Assembly (NCBI GenBank): GCA_016936015.1 | Contig: JAFGPV010000186.1 | Location: 1-39,838, forward strand | Reading direction: 5' to 3' | Source of the DNA: Pirellulales bacterium | GTDB taxonomy: Bacteria; Planctomycetota; Planctomycetia; Pirellulales; Thermoguttaceae | Length of the DNA: 39,838 nucleotides | Shown: one piece after another, positions 33,290 through 39,838 of the stretch | Numbering within the stretch: the stretch's first letter is position 1 | Layout: each line of letters opens with the position of its first letter | Notes under the pieces: generated by a model | Told to the model about the DNA's origin: nothing | The model's database searches: none | What the model saw: only the letters and a program-made list of their open reading frames with translations | Made by a program: the position numbers and the translations under genes

Positions 33290-34037
33290 GAGGTGGATCT
33301 TTCAACGTGGGAAGCCTGCGCGACGATGCATCACCACGGTGTGACGAGTGTTTACCGGAGGGAGATGCACACGTGAGGGCCGCGAGACTTCACATAGGAC
33401 GAGAGGATAGATAAGCTCCTTTTTAAGCTTGTGTTAAAAACGCTCGGAGGTCAAATCGGATTTCGCATCTTTTCGATGGAAGCGATTGCAAGAGACTCAC
33501 CCCCGCGACACGGTATTAATGAACGCGTCCCGTGGAGGGATGCGCGTCGTAAAAAAACTACAGGCAGCGGGTCGCTCCGTTGCCGGGGCGTGGTGTTTTA
33601 GCTACGAAGGCGAGGACACGATGGTTCAAAGACGTTGCTCTTTTTCCGTGCCCGTCGCCTTTTTGCCACGCTGCGGCAAAATCGGGCCTCGCCCGGGGAC
33701 TCGCGGTTGCCCGGAAACGAATACACTTGTTAAGGATTTTCTTGCATCCACCGGCCAAAAGCAAGAATATTTCAGAAATTTTCCGAGCGGAATCGGCTAT
33801 TCGAACCAGGCTGCCATGCGGAAATATGGGCAATCTATGGCCGTTGCGGAAAAGCGAGTCCCCAAGGAGAGCGCGGAGAAACGAGGGGTTTATTGAGTCC
33901 CAGGGAATAGAAGTCGAATTAAACAGCCGGCGAAGGGAATTGATGATGCTTCTTAATGGCTATTAGCCGCCGGCTGGGGACTACAGCTTAATCCATCGAA
34001 GATTCCATCGATATTATAATTCGTTATCTGTTTTTGT
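33290..34037. other. Intergenic region with a decayed copy of the palindromic repeat
   Basis: About 750 bases. Short ORFs on both strands are not protein-like. At 33924-33977 CAGCCGGCG and GGCTATTAGCCGCCGGCTG resemble the outer parts of the element at 4434 and 29660, with the centre decayed. Hairpin-prone G/C-rich pieces occur at 33665-33720. No tRNA or known RNA recognised. Confidence 0.5.
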
Positions 34038-35063
34038 TTAGAGCGTACTCTCCGACGTGTTTTCACCTCCGGCGACGGTCCCCAGGGCACGCCATACGAA
34101 ACCGTCGATGGAATCGGCGGTGAACTGCACGGAGCCGTCGCCCCGCAGCGCGTTGACGCCGCCGGGATGGTAGCTCCGCGAGGTGATCGCCGCGTAGGTC
34201 GGGCCGCCGAGGCGCTCGCGGAGGGTCATGACGTCGACGTCCGGTTCGCTCAGCCCGGGGCCGCCGGGCGTCCGCTTGTTGGGAGGCCAGGCCGTAGTGA
34301 AGCCGTTGTGATGGGACGACATCTCGGCCCACTGCGTGTGGGCCTTCACAAACAGCGTGCAGCCGCTGCCCTGATATTCGGGGCAGACCGCCAGCGGATC
34401 GGCGTCGGGGGGAGGAACGTTCAGCGGATCGTTGATCTGCGAGAACGGGGCGCAGTCGCGGACCGTCGTCTGGTAATTTTTCACCTCCGACATGAAAAGG
34501 GTATTGCTCAGGCCGTCGGAAAAATCCTTCCACCGGCGGCTGAGGTTGATGCCGAAGGCCGAACGGGTCTGGGGTAGGTCGTGTCCCGCTCCGCCCCAGA
34601 CGAACCAATCGCCCGCGCAGAATCCGTAGTTGACGCCCCCGATGTCGCCGAATTTGCTGTGGGAGACGGGTTTCCGCCGGACCTCGTTGGGACACAGAAA
34701 GATGGGGATCACTTGTCCCACGGCCAGCTTGTTGATGAGGTCGCCGTAACCGACTTTCAGATCCATCGAGCGGTAGGTGCTATAGTATTCGATGAAGGGG
34801 AGGATCCGGGCGTGCGGTCCCAGGTAGCTGGTCCACAGCGAACCGTCGGGGAGCTGTTTGACCACGGCGAACGGCGGCAGGGAGCCGAAGGTTCCGTGGT
34901 AGTGATAAATGGCCAGTCCGAGCTGCTTCAAGTGATTGCTGCACGCTGTCCGCCGGGAGGCCTCCCGGGCCGACTGGACGGCCGGCAGCAGCAGGGCGAT
35001 CAGGATGCCAATAATGGCGATAACGACCAGCAATTCCACGAGCGTAAAACCGTGCCGCCGCAT
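34038..35063 (-). CDS. DUF1559 (SBP_bac_10) protein with type IV pilin-like N-terminus
   Basis: 341 residues. The N-terminus is a prepilin signal: '[20 protein letters not shown]' (Gly-Phe, Glu at +5, hydrophobic helix), followed by '[20 protein letters not shown]' and '[20 protein letters not shown]', the DUF1559 mark. It ends with the family pattern '[20 protein letters not shown]' and '[10 protein letters not shown]'. Planctomycetes carry tens to hundreds of such genes; they are believed to be pseudopilin-like exported proteins, function unknown. GGAG lies 7 bases before the ATG. It follows the hydrolase gene by 34 bases on the same strand, so the two probably share a transcript. Confidence 0.95.
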   Translation of the reverse strand: MRRHGFTLVELLVVIAIIGILIALLLPAVQSAREASRRTACSNHLKQLGLAIYHYHGTFGSLPPFAVVKQLPDGSLWTSYLGPHARILPFIEYYSTYRSMDLKVGYGDLINKLAVGQVIPIFLCPNEVRRKPVSHSKFGDIGGVNYGFCAGDWFVWGGAGHDLPQTRSAFGINLSRRWKDFSDGLSNTLFMSEVKNYQTTVRDCAPFSQINDPLNVPPPDADPLAVCPEYQGSGCTLFVKAHTQWAEMSSHHNGFTTAWPPNKRTPGGPGLSEPDVDVMTLRERLGGPTYAAITSRSYHPGGVNALRGDGSVQFTADSIDGFVWRALGTVAGGENTSESTL

Positions 35064-35097
35064 GGCTCACTCCCCTTGGGGTTCTTCGAAATCCTCT

Positions 35098-36159
35098 TCA
35101 CTCGGAATGACCGGATTCTTTTCCGACGGGAACGTGCTTGGGATATTCCCAGCGCCCGACGTGGTCGCGGACCCAATCGTAGTAAAACCGCACGCCGCGG
35201 TCGTGAGAACTGGTGCCGTAACCGCCCATCTCCGCGTGCGGAGCGCTGCCGCTCAAGTTCGTGATCCCCTGGATGAATCCGGCGTGGAACAACATCGTTG
35301 CGTTGGGCGCCTCTTGATAGCGGCGACAATCGGCGAAGATGTCATCGAGGTTGCCCTGGTTGAAGACGCCGTCGTTCTGATAAGGGTCCTGCCGCTTGGT
35401 TTCGACGTTGACCGCGAATCCCTGCTTGGGGATCGGCATCTTCTTCTGGATGATCCGCACGTCCATGCCGGGATAAGAGTCGGCCGTGCCCGAGTTCTCG
35501 GTCGGGCAGACGCCCGCCTCGATGTCCGGGGCCACGGCCTTGAACCAGGCGGTCAGCTTGGCCTTTTTCGCCGCGCCGTCCGGCTCGCGGAAGATCACGT
35601 GGTCGATCCGCTCGGGATGGTTGTATTCGTGCATGATATCGACGAAGACGTTTTTCAGTTTCCGGTCGCGGAGGAATTTCGCCGTCTCCTCGACCGCCCG
35701 GTGGATTGCCGCTTCGTCGTAAAACTCCTGGTCCTTGCGGGGCGTGAACAGTCCGACCATCACGACCATCCCCCGGCGGTCCGCCTCGCGGATGAGGTAT
35801 TCCAGCCGTCGGGCGGCCCAGGGCCGGAGTTTGCCGTCGCGGGTAAAGCCGTTGGCCGCAGCCTGGGGATCCGGCCAGCCGGCGTTGCTCCCCTGGATGT
35901 ACACGCCGATCAGGTTGATGCCGTGAGCCGCCATGTTGTCGAGATTGCGGACGTGGCGTTCGGTAATCGCCTCGCTGTGCAGGGCGTTGCCGCAGCGGAG
36001 GCCCCAGAGATTGACTTGCTGGCCGCCCAGATAGGCCCGGTCGTTGCGGATCTCGAACTCCCGGGTGGCCGTCGGCTCGTCCGCCGCCGCGGCCGGAAAG
36101 TTGACGATTGCAGGAATCGCCAGAATGAACGCCGCAAGAGATGCCCGTCGGAACGTCAT
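35098..36159 (-). CDS. Secreted TIM-barrel glycoside-hydrolase-like protein
   Basis: 353 residues with a signal peptide ('ASLAAFILAIPAIVNFPAAA'). The mature part begins 'FEIRNDRAYLGGQQVNLWGL', the typical opening of clan-A glycoside hydrolases, followed by 'NLDNMAAHGINLIGVYIQGS', 'LEYLIREADRRGMVVMVGLF' and a possible acid/base Glu in 'NVFVDIMHEYNHPE' (strand 4 end). A second Glu candidate is in 'VNVETKRQDPY'. The fold looks GH5-like, but a family number cannot be set by eye, and some relatives are inactive. It would act outside the cytoplasm on a glycan. The ATG at 36159 has GGAG about 8 bases upstream. Upstream gene of the DUF1559 pair. Confidence 0.8.
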   Translation of the reverse strand: MTFRRASLAAFILAIPAIVNFPAAAADEPTATREFEIRNDRAYLGGQQVNLWGLRCGNALHSEAITERHVRNLDNMAAHGINLIGVYIQGSNAGWPDPQAAANGFTRDGKLRPWAARRLEYLIREADRRGMVVMVGLFTPRKDQEFYDEAAIHRAVEETAKFLRDRKLKNVFVDIMHEYNHPERIDHVIFREPDGAAKKAKLTAWFKAVAPDIEAGVCPTENSGTADSYPGMDVRIIQKKMPIPKQGFAVNVETKRQDPYQNDGVFNQGNLDDIFADCRRYQEAPNATMLFHAGFIQGITNLSGSAPHAEMGGYGTSSHDRGVRFYYDWVRDHVGRWEYPKHVPVGKESGHSE

Positions 36160-36308
36160 TTCGATCTCCTCGTTTTTCTAGGGAAAATCAGGAACGGAGA
36201 ACCGCCCCAGGAGACAAGAATGAATATAATCCTCTGCCACACCCCTGTCAAACGGCCCGGAGCCTGCATTGCCCTGCATTCCATAACCATTTAAGATAAG
36301 GGCCAAAA

Positions 36309-36381
36309 GTTTAGCCCCGGCACTTGTGCCGGGTGTGCGCGTCCCAACGCAAGGCTCCCGGCACAAGTGCCGGGGCTAAAC
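36309..36381. repeat. Perfect 25-bp inverted repeat (GTTTAGCCCCGGCACTTGTG...)
   Basis: Arms at 36309-36333 and 36357-36381 are perfect inverted copies, centre TGTGCGCGTCCCAACGCAAGGCT. Each arm holds its own hairpin CCGGCAC-TT-GTGCCGG. It lies between divergent genes, 32 bases before terC, where a terminator would not be expected, so it is more likely a mobile palindrome or a regulatory structure. Confidence 0.9.
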
Positions 36382-36412
36382 ATTTTCGATACTCTCGGAT
36401 CCCTTTCGCACC

Positions 36413-37402
36413 ATGCTCGAACTACTCGTCCAACGCGAAGTCCTGGAATGGATCGTCTTCTCCGGACTGGTCCTGGTCCTGTTGACGTTGGATCTGCTCG
36501 TCTTCCACCGGCACGATCACACCCCGACATTGAAGGAGTCGGCGGGTTGGTCGCTCTTTTGGATCAGCATCGCCCTGGGATTCAACGGTTTGCTGTGGTG
36601 GTGGCTGGGGGGAAAACCGTCGCTCGATTTTTTCACCGGCTACCTGGTCGAGAAGTCGCTCTCGGTGGACAACGTGTTCGTGTTCGCCGTGATCTTCCGG
36701 TTCTTTCACGTCCCGATCCAATATCAATACCGCGTCTTGTTCTGGGGCGTCTTGGGGGCGATTTTCCTGCGGTTGGCGTTCGTGTTGATCGGGGCGGGAC
36801 TCCTTTCGAATTTCCATTGGGTATTGATGATCTTCGGCTTTTTTTTGATCTATACCGCTTATAAACTGGCCCGCCACGCAAACGCCGAAGTCCATCCCGA
36901 CCGGAACATCGTCCTGCGGACGGCCCGGCGGTGGCTGCCCGTTACCCGCGGCGACCACCATCAATACGGCCATGCGTTTTTCGCCCGCGAGGGCGGCCGG
37001 CTGTGCATCACCCCGATGTTCCTGGTGCTCCTGGTGGTCGAAAGCACCGACGTGGTCTTCGCCATGGACAGCGTGCCGGCCATCCTGGCCATCACCCGGG
37101 ACGTGTTCATCGTCTTCTCCTCGAACGTTTTTGCGATCCTCGGCCTGCGGGCGCTATATTTCCTCTTTGCCGGCGCCATCACCATGTTCCGCTACCTGCA
37201 CTACGGACTCAGTGCGATCCTGGCTTTCATCGGCGCCGCCATGATCGCCGAGTATTTTTATCCCAAGGAAGTTGAACATTACCTCCCCACGCCGGTCAAA
37301 CTGGGGATCATCGCCGGAATCTTAACGATTTCAATACTCGCTTCCGTCCTGAATAAAGAACCGGAAAGCAAAACGCCTGGAGGGACGGACGGCGGCCCAT
37401 AA
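36413..37402 (+). CDS. TerC family integral membrane protein (Alx/TerC)
   Basis: 329 residues with about nine hydrophobic segments. The family marks are 'GYLVEKSLSVDNVFVFAVIF' (about residue 75) and 'LVVESTDVVFAMDSVPAILA' (about 210), each with conserved acidic residues in the membrane, plus 'PMFLVLL' and 'FAILGLRALYFLFAGAI'. The family moves metal ions, in several cases manganese export (Alx, MeeF/MeeY), and is linked to tellurite resistance and to metal loading of exported proteins. The start at 36413 has no strong ribosome site. It is preceded by the 25-bp inverted repeat; no yybP-ykoY manganese riboswitch is visible. A lone gene, 169 bases before hemC. Confidence 0.95.
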   Translation: MLELLVQREVLEWIVFSGLVLVLLTLDLLVFHRHDHTPTLKESAGWSLFWISIALGFNGLLWWWLGGKPSLDFFTGYLVEKSLSVDNVFVFAVIFRFFHVPIQYQYRVLFWGVLGAIFLRLAFVLIGAGLLSNFHWVLMIFGFFLIYTAYKLARHANAEVHPDRNIVLRTARRWLPVTRGDHHQYGHAFFAREGGRLCITPMFLVLLVVESTDVVFAMDSVPAILAITRDVFIVFSSNVFAILGLRALYFLFAGAITMFRYLHYGLSAILAFIGAAMIAEYFYPKEVEHYLPTPVKLGIIAGILTISILASVLNKEPESKTPGGTDGGP

Positions 37403-37423
37403 ACGCCCGGAGACGGCGGTCAA

Positions 37424-37531
37424 GTCATCCTGACGGGCACCATCGACAGATGGTCGGCGAAGGATCTCCTCCCAAAAACACAGAAGATTTTTCGCCGACC
37501 AACGCCCCGCGTCGGTGCCCGTCAGAATGAC
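37424..37531. repeat. Nested inverted repeat between terC and hemC
   Basis: The outer arms GTCATCCTGACGGGCACC (37424-37441) and GGTGCCCGTCAGAATGAC (37514-37531) have one mismatch. The inner arms GGTCGGCGAA (37452-37461) and TTCGCCGACC (37491-37500) are perfect. This is a 108-base structured element, possibly a non-autonomous mobile element; it may also end the terC transcript. Confidence 0.85.
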
Positions 37532-37571
37532 AATTGTTTAAATATTTTTCACAGTTCCTTATCAAAACCCT

Positions 37572-38486
37572 ATGCCCCTGCGTCTAGGAACCCGAGCCAG
37601 CGCTTTGGCCCGACGGCAGGCCGAGGAGGTTGCCCAGCTGCTTCGCGCTGCGGGAAGGGAAGTCGAAATCGTGCTGCTCCGCACGCAGGGCGACCGGCGG
37701 CGGCGGGACGCCGTGGCGGCCTTCGGCGGACAAGGGGTGTTTACCCGTGAAATTCAAGCCGCGCTGCTCGAACGCCGGATCGACCTGGCGGTCCACAGCC
37801 TCAAGGATCTGCCCACCGAGGAGCCGCCCGGGTTGACGATCACGGCCGTCCCCGAGCGCGCCCCCTGCGGCGACGTGCTGATTTCGGAACAGGCCGACAG
37901 ACTGGAAAACCTTCCGCCGGGCAGCCGGATCGGGACCGGCAGCCTGCGGCGTCGGGCGCAACTGCTGCACGTCCGGCCCGACCTGCAAATGGCCGACGTC
38001 CGCGGCAACGTGGAGACCCGGCTGGGGAAACTCCGTCAGGGCTTTTTCGACGCCCTGGTGCTGGCCGAGGCCGGCCTGATCCGCTTGGAACTGGAGGATC
38101 AGATCACCCAGCGGCTGCCGCTTATGGTGCTTCTGCCCGCGGTCGGCCAGGGGGCGCTGGCGATCGAGACCCGCTCGGACGACGCCGTAACGCGACAGGC
38201 CGTCGCCCCGTTGGATCATCCGCCCACCCACGCCGCGGTCCTTGCCGAGCGGACGATGCTGGCGACCCTCCACGGCGGCTGCCTGGCGCCCGTGGCCGCG
38301 TGGGGTCGGATCGAAGCCGATCAACTCCGTCTGACCGCCCGCGTCCTCTCGCCCGATGGCCGCCAAAAAATCGAAGCCGACCACTCCGCCCCGCCCTCCG
38401 ACCCCGTCGCCCTCGGCCGCCGCATCGCCGAAGACCTCCTCCGCCAAGGCGCCGCCGAGATCATCCGCCAGATACGGGAGGCATAG
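37572..38486 (+). CDS. hemC: Hydroxymethylbilane synthase (porphobilinogen deaminase)
   Basis: 304 residues. Start 'MPLRLGTRASALARRQAEEV' is typical HemC. Further motifs: 'GGQGVFTREIQAALLERRID', 'LAVHSLKDLPTEEPPGL' with the catalytic Asp, 'GTGSLRRRAQLLHVRPDL' and 'VRGNVETRLGKL' with the Arg residues that hold the acetates, and the cofactor cysteine Cys237 in 'LHGGCLAPVAAWG'. It joins four porphobilinogens into hydroxymethylbilane in the cytoplasm for heme synthesis, needed among others by the five- and four-heme cytochromes NrfA and NrfH in this window. It stands alone between repeat elements; the other hem genes are not here. Confidence 0.97.
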   Translation: MPLRLGTRASALARRQAEEVAQLLRAAGREVEIVLLRTQGDRRRRDAVAAFGGQGVFTREIQAALLERRIDLAVHSLKDLPTEEPPGLTITAVPERAPCGDVLISEQADRLENLPPGSRIGTGSLRRRAQLLHVRPDLQMADVRGNVETRLGKLRQGFFDALVLAEAGLIRLELEDQITQRLPLMVLLPAVGQGALAIETRSDDAVTRQAVAPLDHPPTHAAVLAERTMLATLHGGCLAPVAAWGRIEADQLRLTARVLSPDGRQKIEADHSAPPSDPVALGRRIAEDLLRQGAAEIIRQIREA

Positions 38487-38493
38487 CTACCTT

Positions 38494-38520
38494 GTGTCAT
38501 TCTGAGCGCAGCGAAGAATC
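38494..38520 (+). repeat. TGTCATTCTGAGCGCAGCGAAG-type intergenic repeat
   Basis: GTGTCATTCTGAGCGCAGCG followed by AAGAATC lies 8 bases after the hemC stop. I recall this wording as a dispersed intergenic repeat in several environmental bacteria. Its TCATTCTGA core also occurs in the right arm of the 37424-37531 element (as TCAGAATGA). Confidence 0.6.
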
Positions 38521-38556
38521 CAAGTTGGATAACAATGGGGCTTATCGGAGAATCAC

Positions 38557-39618
38557 TCACAACTCTCGTTTTTCCAGCACGGCCTTGACCAGCAGCGGCC
38601 AGGCGATGGTGGCGTCGCAGTGGACCTCGGCGTAGCGGCCGCCGTCTTCGCGGCTGACGAACTTGCCCCAGGAGACGCCTTCGGAGTAGGTGCAGCCGCT
38701 CAGGCCGCCCCAGTGGACCGGCTCGGGGCAGATCCGCACCGCGTAGCGGAACCGCGGTACCGTGAAGTTGCAGCCCAAGCGGAAGTTCAGCGTATCAATG
38801 AAGGGGCCGGCCTGTTGGGCCCAGTTCCGCGGCACGCCGCCCCCGATCGTCACGATCCCCAGCCGCTTCGCTCGCAAAATCCGCTTGACGTATTCGCGCA
38901 AATCAAGAAACGGATTAAAGGGGGGCGCCGCCGAGAACATTCGCTCGAGATCCTGCTCCCGCTTCTGCTGAACATTCTCCCGGAGGAAATACTCGGCCAC
39001 GTCCAGGCCCAACTCGGAGTCGGTAAACGCCGGCACGAAGACGGGGACGTCCCGTTGGTAGGCGCAGCCCAGGATGCTCGGCATCTGGCCGGTATCGCAA
39101 AGTTTTTTGCCGATCGCGCGGTGGATCTCCCAGGAACAAGCCGGCCGCGACCAGTCGTGGGCCTCCAGCGCCTCGCCCACCAACCGGTTGGCGGAAACCA
39201 GGTTGGCCTCCATTTCCACGGTGTCGTACACCCGGTTGTATCCCCGGTCGAAAAGCTCTTTGTCGGAGAGGCGGGGATCGTTTTTATAGTGCAGGCAGCC
39301 GATCGATTCCGACAAGCCGTGGGTCATAATCGCCCCGGTGCTGACGATAACATGCGCCAGACCGCCGTCGATCATCTCGCAAATGACCTTGCCCATCTTG
39401 GCGATGGTCATCGCCCCGGATAGCGTCAGGACGACGGTGCAGTCCCCATCGTCGGTCATGGCCGAGAGGACCTCGTAAGCCTCGCCCAGCTCCCGGCCGC
39501 CGAACGCGGTCCGCGACATCTGCCTAAGCAGGTCGCTGAAGCAGGTGACTTTGCGGAGATCCAACGCTTCCAACGGTTCCAGGCCGTCGTGCCGACCGTC
39601 GTGGAGTTCACGACTCAT
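38557..39618 (-). CDS. Deoxyhypusine synthase-like protein
   Basis: 353 residues of the DHS family. NAD-binding and substrate motifs are present: 'VVLTLSGAMTIAKMGKVICE', 'IVSTGAIMTHGLSESIG', 'SWEIHRAIGKKL', 'VPVFVPAFTDSELGLDVAEY', 'LGIVTIGGGVPRNW'. The enzyme lysine that takes the aminobutyl group in human DHS (Lys329, 'VSWGK') is conserved as Lys319 in 'YSEGVSWGKFVSRED'. The 'KHH' His region after the GGG turn is replaced by 'PRNWAQQ'. Bacteria have no eIF5A, so it cannot be a classical DHS; homospermidine synthase or another aminobutyl or amidine transfer on polyamines is more likely. The ATG at 39618 has AAGGAGAT upstream. Convergent with hemC. Confidence 0.9.
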   Translation of the reverse strand: MSRELHDGRHDGLEPLEALDLRKVTCFSDLLRQMSRTAFGGRELGEAYEVLSAMTDDGDCTVVLTLSGAMTIAKMGKVICEMIDGGLAHVIVSTGAIMTHGLSESIGCLHYKNDPRLSDKELFDRGYNRVYDTVEMEANLVSANRLVGEALEAHDWSRPACSWEIHRAIGKKLCDTGQMPSILGCAYQRDVPVFVPAFTDSELGLDVAEYFLRENVQQKREQDLERMFSAAPPFNPFLDLREYVKRILRAKRLGIVTIGGGVPRNWAQQAGPFIDTLNFRLGCNFTVPRFRYAVRICPEPVHWGGLSGCTYSEGVSWGKFVSREDGGRYAEVHCDATIAWPLLVKAVLEKREL

Positions 39619-39751
39619 GATATCCCATCTCCTTCAAAAGGGTACATTCCAGAATATAATTGCATTGCTGTCAATCCGGGGGTGATGGTGCTTCTTCTGT
39701 TTCCCGCCTCTTTATACTTTTCCCACACCGGCTACAATAGAAATTAGATTT
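39619..39751. other. Upstream region of the DHS-like gene
   Basis: Contains the promoter of the DHS-like gene on the minus strand (TATAATT-like on both strands around 39655) and nothing else recognised. Confidence 0.35.
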
Positions 39752-39838
39752 CCAATCCCCAATCCCCAATCCCCAATCCCCAATCCCCAATCCCCAATCC
39801 CCAATCCCCAATCCCCAATCCCCAATCCCCAATCCCCA
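39752..39838. repeat. 7-bp tandem array AATCCCC, about 12 copies, open at right edge
   Basis: The unit AATCCCC is repeated 12 times without error from 39754 to the window end and probably goes on. The minus strand reads GGGGATT, able to form G-quadruplexes. It lies about 135 bases upstream of the DHS-like gene. Confidence 0.97.

Noticed and set aside
36160-36412. yybP-ykoY manganese riboswitch before terC
   Set aside because: The conserved riboswitch core is not visible; the space is filled by a perfect inverted repeat.
39752-39838. CRISPR array
   Set aside because: The units are 7 bases with no spacers and there are no cas genes; it is a simple tandem repeat.

Overview
The window looks like a chromosomal piece of a planctomycete, probably from the Pirellulales/Thermogutta side of the phylum and probably able to live anaerobically. 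The signs are GC-rich genes that often lack a Shine-Dalgarno sequence, a DUF1559 protein with a pilin-like N-terminus, a large secreted subtilase with an N-terminal 'EPLETRQYLSGD' motif, secreted proteins with autotransporter-type beta-strand repeats (one ending in PEP-CTERM), a XylR-type regulator (LacI-like sensor fused to an AraC HTH), and long intergenic spaces full of palindromic repeats. The taxonomy is inferred; there is no rRNA here.

Left part (1-10.4 kb): a secreted beta-repeat protein runs off the left edge on the minus strand. Divergent from it is a plus-strand row of regulator, NAD-dependent epimerase-like protein, secreted BNR_4 propeller protein and MFS transporter, which reads as a glycan or sugar-acid scavenging locus. 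On the minus strand an M20 deacylase/peptidase and a DapA-like aldolase/synthase overlap by 8 bases.

Middle (10.4-22.5 kb): tRNA-Ser(GGA) with its own terminator, a frameshifted SPL-like radical SAM gene, an AT-rich gene-poor stretch, a PEP-CTERM protein, transcription terminator Rho, a secreted thioredoxin fused to two YHS-like domains, the nitrite-ammonifying pair nrfH-nrfA lying between two copies of a short direct repeat, a 42-codon possible membrane ORF, a radical SAM fragment cut at one of those repeats, and a 14-repeat TPR protein.

Cyanophycin region (22.9-29.6 kb): a DUF1854 protein and an unusual ABC exporter (extra N-terminal domain plus zinc ribbon) on the minus strand face away from cyanophycin synthetase cphA on the plus strand. 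This is the most coherent system in the window: storage polymer synthesis with an ABC/DUF1854 pair of unknown role.

Right part (29.7-39.8 kb): the multidomain subtilase, a secreted TIM-barrel hydrolase followed by the DUF1559 protein, TerC, hemC, a deoxyhypusine-synthase-like protein, and a 7-bp tandem repeat (AATCCCC) that runs off the right edge. At least five kinds of intergenic palindrome occur; one (arms AGCCGGCGGCTAACAGCCGC...) is present in two good copies and one decayed copy.
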